From Rhodospirillales bacterium (lineage in GTDB: Bacteria > Pseudomonadota > Alphaproteobacteria > Rhodospirillales_A > JACZKS01), in contig JABGRG010000161.1 in the NCBI GenBank assembly GCA_018648445.1, forward strand, positions 1-5,916: a stretch of DNA of 5,916 nt, read 5' to 3'. Of this stretch, positions 1 through 5,719 are shown in pieces. The notes beneath the pieces are model-generated. The model had not been told where the DNA came from. It was given only the letters and a program-made list of their open reading frames with translations, and searched no databases. The stretch's first letter is position 1; each line of letters begins with the position of its first letter. Both the position numbers and the translations under genes were made by a program.

Positions 1-876
1 GGCGCCATCGATCTGGAAGATCAGTTTTCGACCCGCCATGACGAATGCATCCTGTGCCGAACCTGCCAGACGGTTTGCCCGAAGGGCGCGGTGTCGTTCC
101 TGCCCTCGCCCGAAATTGCCGCGCTTGGCGAAGCCGCATCGCCGGTTCCCGTGGACGCGCGGCGGCAATTCATGGTCGGTGGTCTGGCCGGTTTGGGAAC
201 GGCAGTGTTTTCCCTTTTCCCTTCCAAACCCGACGCCGCCGATCTTCGCCCGCCCGGGTCGGTTCCCGAGAAGGATTTTCTGGCCCGTTGCGTGCGCTGC
301 GCGGCCTGCGTGGCGGTGTGTCCGCATAACGCGTTGCAGCCGCTGTATGACGGAACCGGAGTCAGCGGCCTGTTCAGCCCCGGTCTTGTTCCAGCAGGCG
401 GCTATTGCGAACCCAGTTGCTCGCGCTGCGCGGAAGTGTGCCCCACCGACGCCATTGTCGAACTGACGGGCGACGAACGCCTGTGGGCAAAAACCGGCAC
501 AGCCGCCGTCGTGCGCGAAGATTGTCTGGCCTGGGAAAACAAAGAAAAATGCATGGTGTGCGACGAGGTCTGCCCCGTCGACGCGGTGGTCTTCAAGATC
601 GAGCCGGACATCCCCGTCACCGTTCCCCATGTGGAAGAAAACAAATGCATCGGCTGCGGCTATTGCGAGAACGCCTGCCCCGTCAAACGCCCCGCCGCCA
701 TCCGCGTTTCGCCAAAAAACGCCCTGCGCTTGAAAACCGGTTCCTACGTGCATGAGGGACGCAAGCGCGGCCTTAACATCGCACTGGACACCTCGCCCCG
801 CACACCCGGCGCGGACAGCGCAGACGAAGCACCCGCCCCCGGCTTCGACGCCCCGGCCCCCGGCTTTTCGAACTAG
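1..876 (+). CDS. Polyferredoxin, NapH/NapG-like 4Fe-4S binding protein (5' end outside window)
   Basis: Frame 1 is open from the first base, so the gene begins upstream; 291 residues are visible and it ends with TAG. A GTG at 91 is only an internal codon, because a complete ferredoxin motif lies before it. Five cysteine quartets are seen (codons from the window edge): 16/19/22/26, 97/100/103/107, 136/140/143/147, 175/184/187/191 and 216/219/222/226, each closing with Cys-Pro. Between quartets one and two lies ARRQFMVGG (Arg pair at 54-55) plus a hydrophobic stretch to about 73, which looks like an internal Tat-type signal or membrane anchor. The CxxxCxxCxxxCP spacing of quartet three is typical of NapG/MauM ferredoxins, and the part before it fits the C-terminus of a NapH/MauN membrane ferredoxin. 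The likely role is electron transfer from the quinone pool or membrane to a periplasmic or membrane-bound reductase; the partner is not in the window. The tail (from about 265) is Ala/Pro/Asp-rich and holds APAPGF twice. The Fe-S assignment is firm; the pathway is uncertain. Confidence 0.9.
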   Translation, partial: GAIDLEDQFSTRHDECILCRTCQTVCPKGAVSFLPSPEIAALGEAASPVPVDARRQFMVGGLAGLGTAVFSLFPSKPDAADLRPPGSVPEKDFLARCVRCAACVAVCPHNALQPLYDGTGVSGLFSPGLVPAGGYCEPSCSRCAEVCPTDAIVELTGDERLWAKTGTAAVVREDCLAWENKEKCMVCDEVCPVDAVVFKIEPDIPVTVPHVEENKCIGCGYCENACPVKRPAAIRVSPKNALRLKTGSYVHEGRKRGLNIALDTSPRTPGADSADEAPAPGFDAPAPGFSN

Positions 877-899
877 CATCCCGCCAATCCTGTCGCCTC

Positions 900-940
900 A
901 AAATCCGCCTTCGTGAAAAAACGTGGCGTATTAGGATTTT
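900..940 (+). terminator. Weak terminator-like stem-loop after the polyferredoxin gene
   Basis: AAAATCC at 900-906 pairs with GGATTTT at 934-940. Inside, GCC (907-909) can pair with GGC and CGT with ACG around a GAAAAA loop. The stem is interrupted by a six-base bulge (GTATTA) on the 3' side, so it is not strong. It ends in a short T run, and the complement also has one, so it could stop transcripts from either side. It sits 24 bases after the stop codon and just before a promoter candidate, which is the expected place. The call rests on pairing by eye only. Confidence 0.3.
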
Positions 941-944
941 ACAC

Positions 945-973
945 TTGACAAATCATTTTATTTCCTGCATGGT
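945..973 (+). promoter_or_regulatory. Candidate sigma-70 promoter for the 1088-1573 gene
   Basis: A perfect TTGACA (945-950) is followed after 17 bases by CATGGT (968-973), a poor match to TATAAT. The surrounding bases are AT-rich compared with the neighbouring genes. If used, the transcript would start near 980 and carry a leader of about 110 bases containing the inverted repeat at 1038-1065. The -35 element is good and the -10 element is weak, so it may need an activator or may be chance. Confidence 0.3.
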
Positions 974-1037
974 TGAAAATAGCGAAAGGGACAACTGCGC
1001 CCGCATCGCAATTTCCCCACATTTTTCTGACCAATTC

Positions 1038-1065
1038 CCGCCGGTTTCGCGTGCGAAACCGGCGG
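1038..1065. repeat. Perfect 13-bp inverted repeat with 2-base centre, upstream of a start codon
   Basis: CCGCCGGTTTCGC (1038-1050) and GCGAAACCGGCGG (1053-1065) are exact reverse complements separated only by GT. In RNA this would form a 12-bp, GC-rich hairpin with a CGUG tetraloop. In DNA it is a near-palindromic operator-like site. It ends eight bases before the GGAGGG ribosome binding site (1074-1079) of the next gene. No T run follows on the + strand, so it is not a normal intrinsic terminator for that direction. It may be an operator for a dimeric regulator, a 5' mRNA-stabilising hairpin, or a small dispersed palindrome. Confidence 0.75.
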
Positions 1066-1087
1066 CACCCTATGGAGGGACTTCAAA

Positions 1088-1573
1088 ATGACCAACCCCA
1101 ACACCGATCAAGACGGAACATTGGATGACACGCCCGACTATATCACCGACCTGATTGCCAACGATCCGGCCCTGGCGGCGTTCAAAGAAAGCCAGCGGAC
1201 GGCGGGTTCCGATGCCGCCACGTCAAAGGCCCGCGATGTCTACGATCTGCTGGGCGTCATGCTGGGCGCCCCAGAACCGGCGCGCATGAGCACGCCCATC
1301 GGCGACATTCCCCTGCAAGCCGACTGGCTGCACAAGGACGACGTCTACGCCCTCATGCGCACGCCTGACTACCAGACCGACAACCTGCCCCAATCCTCGG
1401 TGGTGCGCGATACCGTGACAAAGTTCTTCGAACTGGCCTACCCCGGCAAATACAGGCTCGACGCCACCGGACGCCCCATCCACACTCCCACCGTCAGCCG
1501 CCCCAACTGCGCGCCGGAGCCGCTGCAAGGCAAAAGGCATCTGGCTTCGCACGGGGATCAGAAGCAGGTATAG
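1088..1573 (+). CDS. Hypothetical protein, 161 aa, unknown family
   Basis: The ATG start has a strong GGAGGG ribosome binding site at 1074-1079 with eight bases of spacing, so the start is well supported. The protein is soluble, with no signal peptide or membrane segment. The N-terminus (1-45) is polar and acidic, rich in Asp, Thr and Asn. Residues about 46-61 look helical (ARDVYDLLGVMLGAP), and residues about 62-130 look like a compact mixed domain (DWLHKDDVYALM, TVTKFFELAYPGKYRLD). The last 25 or so residues turn basic and polar (RPNCAPEPLQGKRHLASHGDQKQV) and look unlike a folded end, so the original C-terminus may have been replaced or shifted by a rearrangement near 1500-1573. I do not recognise the family. 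Its GC-rich codon use matches the genes at the two ends of the window. Its opening (MTNPNTDQ) superficially resembles that of the 66-aa protein at 5716, but they show no wider similarity. Confidence 0.7.
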   Translation: MTNPNTDQDGTLDDTPDYITDLIANDPALAAFKESQRTAGSDAATSKARDVYDLLGVMLGAPEPARMSTPIGDIPLQADWLHKDDVYALMRTPDYQTDNLPQSSVVRDTVTKFFELAYPGKYRLDATGRPIHTPTVSRPNCAPEPLQGKRHLASHGDQKQV

Positions 1574-1623
1574 AGTCTGAAATGCTAAGAGGGAGCTTGC
1601 CTGCGACCACTGGTTTAAAATGG

Positions 1624-1652
1624 TTGCCGAATTCCCTTTTTGCGGAAATATC
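1624..1652 (+). promoter_or_regulatory. Possible promoter ahead of the Sel1-repeat gene
   Basis: TTGCCG (1624-1629) and AATATC (1647-1652) are separated by 17 bases in an AT-rich stretch of the 151-base gap between the 161-aa gene and the Sel1 gene. Both boxes are imperfect. A short TATCA/TGATA inverted pair with a T-rich loop (1649-1664) overlaps the -10 candidate. The gap shows no other clear element; this is offered only as the best candidate. Confidence 0.2.
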
Positions 1653-1724
1653 AGTTTTTTGATAACGTGTGGTCGAGTTAGATGGAAATTCCGCTACGCC
1701 TTGAAAGTGCAAGGAGCTACAAGA

Positions 1725-2627
1725 ATGTCGAAGTTTGCCAAATTCGCGCTTAGCGCCCTTTTATCGTTCGTTTTCACGAATACGGTGATTGCGGCTCCCC
1801 TAACGGCAAAAGACGTCACCGAATGCGACCGTCTGGCTGCCGATCCCGAGGATCAGAATCGCATCGCGCTGGCCGTCTTCACAAAGGAAATGAGCGCCAT
1901 CGCGGCTTTGAAGGCCTGCCAGTCGGCATATGAAAATGACCCGACCAACCTTCGCCTCATCCACCAGTATGGCCGCACCCTGCTGGTGAATGATCGCATG
2001 GAAGGGCTGGAGATTCTTACACTTTCCGCCGAAAAGGAATACGTGGCTTCGCAGAAGGCGCTCGGGCATTTCTTCTACACAGAGTCTTCCCCCCAACGGG
2101 ATTATGAAAAGTCCTTTCACTGGTTCCAGCGCGCCGCCAATAACGGCGATCAAATCGTTTAGTTTTTGGTTGGGCGGATGATCCTTTCTGGCCTCGGCGT
2201 AAAAAAAGACCCGGAACGCGCAATTCGAATATTGGAAAAATCGGCTAAAGAAGGAAATCCGTTTGCTCACGCATTCCTCGGCATCCATTTCCGCGGAGAC
2301 GGGAAAAACGAGGAAAACGCGGACCGCGCATATTCGCATCTAAAATTTGCCGCAGATAATTTCAATGCCGGGGCGATGCTGAATTTGGGGGTCTTTCACA
2401 TCATGACATCCGGAAAATATCAGAACAAGAAGCGGGGCGTCGAACTCCTCGAAGCCGTCGCGCGAAGGGGAAATTTATCCGCCGCGTTCTTTCTGGGCAG
2501 ATACTACGAGGAAGGGCACTACCTCCCAAAAGACGAAAAGAAGATGACCTTCTGGTACTGTCGATTTGGCGCCGAGGGGAAACATCGCCTCGAAGCGTAT
2601 TTCGGCCACGAGGTCGAATGTGAATAA
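1725..2627 (+). pseudogene. Secreted Sel1-repeat (SLR) protein interrupted by an in-frame TAG
   Basis: The start is ATG 1725, with AAGGAG at 1711-1716 (eight-base spacing); an upstream in-frame extension to 1620 lacks this support. Residues 1-24 form a signal peptide (MSKFAKFALSALLSF..., cleavage probably near VIAA|P). Residues 31-88 (ECDRLAADPED, ..., LKACQSAYENDP, ..., YGRTLL) resemble the N-terminal module seen in many exported alphaproteobacterial Sel1 proteins. Sel1-type helical repeats follow from about 103 to the end, for example FLVGRMILSGLGVKKDPERA. A TAG at 2160-2162 (codon 146) cuts the gene inside a repeat, yet the same frame continues for 154 more codons with intact repeats. The stop sits where Sel1 repeats often carry Gln, so CAG to TAG is the simplest origin. 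Three other genes here end in TAG, so TAG is a normal stop. Sel1 proteins act as protein-binding scaffolds; the target here is unknown. Restart at ATG 2178 is possible but lacks a good ribosome binding site. Confidence 0.8.
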
Positions 2628-2667
2628 GTCACCACCAATCAAACCTACAACCTAAAGGAAACATTCA

Positions 2668-2817
2668 ATGGATATCAAAGACAACACCGACACCGAACGA
2701 TCACAGATCATCGAAAAAGGAATTCGGGATCACGCCAGGAAACAGGCAATATTGGGCCACGGACGACGCGCCTCAATAAGGCGGTCAGCCGACTATCCCG
2801 AATTGGAATTACGGTGA
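2668..2817 (+). CDS. Short ORF, 49 aa, probably truncated by the repeat cluster
   Basis: ATG 2668 is preceded by AAAGGA at 2654-2659 with eight-base spacing, and lies 40 bases after the Sel1 gene, so it was probably the next gene of the same transcript. The product (MDIKDNTDTERSQIIEKGIR...) is polar and largely helical, with an Arg-rich part at 33-39 (GRRASIRR). Its last four residues (LELR) and its TGA come from the junction with the first copy of the 20-nt repeat, which starts at 2805. This suggests a longer gene was cut by arrival of the repeats, leaving a remnant. It could also be a genuine small protein. I recognise no family. Confidence 0.4.
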   Translation: MDIKDNTDTERSQIIEKGIRDHARKQAILGHGRRASIRRSADYPELELR

Positions 2818-2958
2818 CAGTTTAGGAATTACGGTGACAGTTTACTTTTCAACCTACTCGGAATTACGGTGACAGTTTACTTTTCAACCTACTCAGCGGG
2901 AATAGAGTAAACTGTCACCGTAATTTCACCGTAATTACCCACCGTAATTACCGTAATT
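2805..2958. repeat. Cluster of direct and inverted 20-nt repeats (REP- or mobile-element-end-like)
   Basis: GGAATTACGGTGACAGTTTA occurs at 2805-2824, 2825-2844 and 2860-2879. The second and third copies belong to an exact 35-base tandem repeat (2825-2859 and 2860-2894) whose extra part is CTTTTCAACCTACTC. The same sequence appears inverted at 2906-2925. Three shorter inverted pieces follow: TCACCGTAATT (2926-2936), CACCGTAATT (2940-2949) and ACCGTAATT (2950-2958). No unique spacers separate the units, so it is not a CRISPR array. From memory, similar sequences occur scattered in bacterial genomes and may be REP elements moved by Y1 (RAYT) transposases or ends of an insertion sequence; no transposase lies in this window. 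The pattern of full copies followed by shrinking fragments suggests repeated slippage or recombination. Confidence 0.85.
2862..2925. repeat. Perfect 20-bp hairpin or cruciform within the repeat cluster
   Basis: The last direct copy (2862-2881) and the inverted copy (2906-2925) are exact reverse complements over 20 bases, with a 24-base loop (2882-2905). As RNA, on either strand, this would be a stable hairpin. As single-stranded DNA it would be the type of folded structure recognised by Y1-type transposases. It lies between the truncated 49-aa ORF and the TPR gene, so it may also separate their transcripts by blocking polymerase or exonuclease. A TATGAT at 2961-2966 just downstream could act as a -10 box for the TPR gene, but no matching -35 was found. 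Confidence 0.7.
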
Positions 2959-2985
2959 TGTATGATTTGTGTAATGTGAGGTGGT

Positions 2986-3000
2986 GACGGCTGGGCCGTC
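2986..3000 (+). other. Small perfect hairpin in the leader of the TPR gene
   Basis: GACGGC (2986-2991) and GCCGTC (2995-3000) pair perfectly around TGG. No T run follows, so it is not a terminator. It lies 52 bases before the chosen ATG of the TPR gene and overlaps the alternative upstream GTG reading (2981), one reason to prefer the later start. Such a short stem can arise by chance. Confidence 0.35.
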
Positions 3001-3052
3001 GGGTGATCCGTGCTATGGTTTAGGGCCGCAAGGAAACGATGAGGACGATTCC

Positions 3053-4381
3053 ATGTTAATTAGGGTTTTTCCGGTTTTGGCGATGCTAATGGTTTTGGTC
3101 GCTCCTGAATACAGCGGCGCGCAAAGTGAGAGAGGCCCGGGCAAGGGCGCGGCCTTAATGCAGGGGATCACCGAGGGCGTGCAGCAAATGCTGCGCGAAA
3201 AGCTCGAAAGGGAGCGATTGAAAAAGGCTGGTTCTCGGGTCCACCAGATTTTGGACGAAGACGGGAAATCCGTGTTGGGAAAGTCGGGGCTACGCAAATA
3301 CCTGGGTGAATTGACGGCGAGATACACCCCATATGACGCCGCATTCAGGCACGATATTGCGCTTCCTATTGCAGAGCGGGCGCTGGCCGCTGCCGAGTAC
3401 GTCTACGGTGATCACTCGTCCGAATTGTTGCCGTATTTGGATGATGTGGCGAAATACAATTTTTCCCAAGAGTATATTGATCGCGCCCACGCGCTTGCCC
3501 TGCGGTCCCAAACCATCCGGGAAAAAAAGTTTGGCGCGAACCATCCAGAGGTAGCTAAAAGTCTGACAATGCTGGCGCGGTGGGATCATTTCTGGGATCG
3601 ACAGGTGCTGGGGCATCTCTATTGGAAGCGCGAGGAAGGCGATCGATGCCAATTGAAGGAGCCCATTCTCTCCCTCGACAAGGTTTCCGATCTCTCGCTG
3701 TCCGGCCCCAATTTTTGCGCCCAAATCGTGGCGCGCGCCAATCGTGCTGAGCGCATTCGGCGGAAGGCTTTCGGTATCGGCGCGGGTGAGCATTCGATGA
3801 GTATCTTTCTTGCTGCGAAATTCAATGACGAAAGCGTATTCTACCACGAGGCATGGAACCTGATGATTTTGGCGCTACAGGCGCACCGGAACCGTCCAGG
3901 CACCGATCCCCGGATCATGTCGATCATTGCTCGGTATATTGCCAACAAAGCGATAGCCGGCGCGGATAGGCGCGACCTGGTGCATACGACGTTCGACGAG
4001 ATCGAACGCACGATTACTTTCGTAAAAAAACAGCCCCCGGGCGCGCATCAGCATCTTGCCGAATTGCTGGATATCAAGCGGTTGTTGTTGGATAGACTTG
4101 GAGGGATTTTAACATCTAAGGAAAAATACAATATCATCTTGAAAGAAATAATTTCTAATTATGAAGCTGCTTTTGGCGATGAGTTCTGGCTTATCGCAGA
4201 CTCACTATTTCGTTTGTCAATTTATCATTCTGAAAGAGGATTCCATAAAAGGGCGGTTCCTTTTTTGGAGCGCGTTGTGCGGATAGAAGAAAGACACCTT
4301 CCCCATAGCGCCGAAACGTTGGCCTTCGTAAAAGACCGGCTGGCAACGCTTAGAGAGCATGCGAATAGGCTTGAGCCATAA
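3053..4381 (+). CDS. Secreted tetratricopeptide-repeat protein, 442 aa
   Basis: ATG 3053 is chosen because GAGGA (3041-3045) lies seven bases upstream and because it places a signal peptide at the N-terminus (MLIRVFPVLAMLMVLVAPEY, cleavage probably near SGA|Q, residues 23-24). An in-frame GTG at 2981 would bury that signal behind 24 polar residues. After a charged helical stretch (about 45-65), repeats of the kinesin-light-chain/TPR_10-TPR_12 type appear. The clearest are 141-176 (LALRSQTIREKKFGANHPEVAKSL), a degenerate one at 227-256 (RAERIRRKAFGIGAGEHS), and a C-terminal pair at about 366-430 (YEAAFGDEFWLIADSLFRLS, FLERVVRIEERHLPHSAETL). These helix pairs form protein-binding solenoids; the partner is unknown, but the protein is probably periplasmic or exported. 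Bases 4081-4200 are strikingly AT-rich (41 G/C in 120) compared with the rest, suggesting a mosaic gene. It is 45 bases ahead of the next gene with no clear terminator, so cotranscription is likely. Confidence 0.8.
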   Translation: MLIRVFPVLAMLMVLVAPEYSGAQSERGPGKGAALMQGITEGVQQMLREKLERERLKKAGSRVHQILDEDGKSVLGKSGLRKYLGELTARYTPYDAAFRHDIALPIAERALAAAEYVYGDHSSELLPYLDDVAKYNFSQEYIDRAHALALRSQTIREKKFGANHPEVAKSLTMLARWDHFWDRQVLGHLYWKREEGDRCQLKEPILSLDKVSDLSLSGPNFCAQIVARANRAERIRRKAFGIGAGEHSMSIFLAAKFNDESVFYHEAWNLMILALQAHRNRPGTDPRIMSIIARYIANKAIAGADRRDLVHTTFDEIERTITFVKKQPPGAHQHLAELLDIKRLLLDRLGGILTSKEKYNIILKEIISNYEAAFGDEFWLIADSLFRLSIYHSERGFHKRAVPFLERVVRIEERHLPHSAETLAFVKDRLATLREHANRLEP

Positions 4382-4426
4382 TTCGCGCATCGACAACTTC
4401 ATATATTTGACACGAAAGACAATGAG

Positions 4427-5719
4427 ATGGAACAAAACAAGTATATACGTGAGTTTACGGAAGCGCAGAGAAAAGTACGTATTGATCAACTGGAGTATTT
4501 GGAAAACGCGAGAATGATGCCAAAATCGCCGTCCCCAATAAGTTTGGCGCGGGCAGGGGCTCGCATTCTGCGTGACTTGGACGAATGGAAGAACCCGGAA
4601 AAACCACCATCGAAGGAATTCCGAGACGCCATGGTTCGGGGTCTTCGAACCGACATCACCCAACATGTCAGGACGACGTTTTCACCGTCGTTGGGGAAGG
4701 TCGAAGACTACGTGCCCTATGACCGCGACATACCGCTTTTGACCCTGCAAAACCTGTATTCGAAATATACGGGCGGCGATTGGTATGGGCCGAAATGGGA
4801 CCCGGACCTGCTGAAAGACCTCGAGTATCAAATTCAGTCAAGGGAGGATGCGGCCAAACAACAGGCCACCGCAAAAGTCGAACGGGAAGAAGAGCGTCGA
4901 AACCGCGAAGAAATGGCACAAGAGGAACAAATCAAAAACGTTTCAAAGCCAAGCCAGCCCACCTTCGGCCGCAATCCGTTTGAGAAAACGGATGAGCCGC
5001 AGAAACCTGCACAGCCTTCCTCGTCCAGATTGGGGCTTTCCAACAGCGCGCATCAACACGGGGCCGAAGGATTTGTGCCTGCGGAAAGCGCCAAGGCCGC
5101 CATTGGGCGGCGGGCCGCCTCTCCCGCCAACCCCAAGGTCTCGACCGGCGGAAGCCACGGATCGCAAGGGCGGGGTGGGTCTCGGACCGTAACCAGCCGT
5201 AGCGGCGCGCCCGTGATGAGTGCGGGCGGCGCGGTGACGACGGGCAACCGGGGCGGCAAGACCAAGGTCGATCAAAGCCGGGCCATCAAGCTTGGTCTGG
5301 CCTATGAGGGGCTCGGCGGCAAGGTGGGTGCGTTCGGCGGCGGCGCGTCGGATAATGGGGTCGATAGCCGCGTCGTCTGCACCGAGCTGGCGGCCCAGGG
5401 GTTGCTGGATCCGGGGCTCTATTTTCTCGATGTGCGCTTTACCGAGGAACGGCTGAGTGCGGCCCATGTTCGCGGCTATCACGCGTGGGCCGTGCCGCTG
5501 GTGCGGCTCATGCGCAAATCCGAAATCGTTACCCGCATCGTTTCCCCCGTGGCGCGCTGGCGGGCCGAAGAGATCGCTCATCTTTTAGGGGCGAAATCGC
5601 GCGGCCACCTCGCGGGCAAAATCGTGCGCCTCATCGGCGAGCCCCTGTGCCGCTTGATCGGCGCGTTCGTATCGGAAACCGACCACACGCAACTTTATGA
5701 AACGGAGACAGTTCAATGA
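4427..5719 (+). CDS. Three-part hypothetical protein, 430 aa, with possible phage-module C-terminal domain
   Basis: ATG 4427 has a weak GAAAGA at 4414-4419; the long frame itself is convincing. Residues 1-135 are polar and mixed (LYSKYTGGDWYGPKWDPDLL). Residues 136-172 are almost entirely charged or Gln and look like a coiled coil (KVEREEERRNREEMAQEE). Residues 173-315 are a flexible Pro, then Gly/Ser/Arg-rich linker. Residues 316-425 form a compact domain (VVCTELAAQGLLDPGLYF, VRGYHAWAVPLVRLMRKS, GEPLCRLIGAFVSETD) with Cys 318 and Cys 408. From memory, this C-terminal pattern occurs in uncharacterised proteins of alphaproteobacterial prophage or tail modules, often after a Gly-rich stretch; I could not verify this. 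There is no signal peptide. The 5' half has lower GC than the 3' half (5281-5340 has 41 G/C in 60), so the gene may be a fusion of unrelated parts. It overlaps the next gene by ATGA, implying translational coupling. Function unknown. Confidence 0.75.
   Translation: MEQNKYIREFTEAQRKVRIDQLEYLENARMMPKSPSPISLARAGARILRDLDEWKNPEKPPSKEFRDAMVRGLRTDITQHVRTTFSPSLGKVEDYVPYDRDIPLLTLQNLYSKYTGGDWYGPKWDPDLLKDLEYQIQSREDAAKQQATAKVEREEERRNREEMAQEEQIKNVSKPSQPTFGRNPFEKTDEPQKPAQPSSSRLGLSNSAHQHGAEGFVPAESAKAAIGRRAASPANPKVSTGGSHGSQGRGGSRTVTSRSGAPVMSAGGAVTTGNRGGKTKVDQSRAIKLGLAYEGLGGKVGAFGGGASDNGVDSRVVCTELAAQGLLDPGLYFLDVRFTEERLSAAHVRGYHAWAVPLVRLMRKSEIVTRIVSPVARWRAEEIAHLLGAKSRGHLAGKIVRLIGEPLCRLIGAFVSETDHTQLYETETVQ

Noticed and set aside
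91..876. Ferredoxin gene starting at GTG 91
   Set aside because: The frame is open back to the window edge and a complete CxxCxxCxxxCP motif lies at codons 16-27, so 91 is an internal Val codon and the gene is cut by the window.
1620..1724. In-frame N-terminal extension of the Sel1 protein
   Set aside because: It would bury the signal peptide, lacks a ribosome binding site, and ATG 1725 has a well-placed AAGGAG.
2160..2162. Pyrrolysine insertion or genome-wide amber reassignment at the TAG
   Set aside because: Other genes in the window end normally at TAG (876, 1573, 5916), and nothing nearby suggests pyrrolysine machinery.
2166..2627. Independent gene starting at TTG 2166
   Set aside because: It is the same frame as the Sel1 gene just after the TAG, begins in the middle of a Sel1 repeat and has no good ribosome binding site.
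2805..2894. CRISPR array
   Set aside because: The repeat units are directly adjacent or separated by the same 15-base sequence; there are no unique spacers and no cas genes.
2981..3052. GTG 2981 as start of the TPR protein
   Set aside because: It gives a polar leader before the signal peptide and overlaps a hairpin; ATG 3053 has a proper ribosome binding site.
3290..3847. Antisense 185-aa ORF inside the TPR gene
   Set aside because: It has no ribosome binding site or recognisable domain and lies wholly opposite a gene with signal peptide and TPR motifs.
4407..4412. TTGACA as a promoter for the 430-aa gene
   Set aside because: No -10-like sequence lies at a suitable distance, and the position would put the transcript start inside the coding region.
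4943..5581. Antisense 212-aa ORF opposite the mosaic gene
   Set aside because: It is Pro/Gly/Arg-rich in the way expected for the reverse strand of GC-rich DNA, and the + strand gene is better supported.
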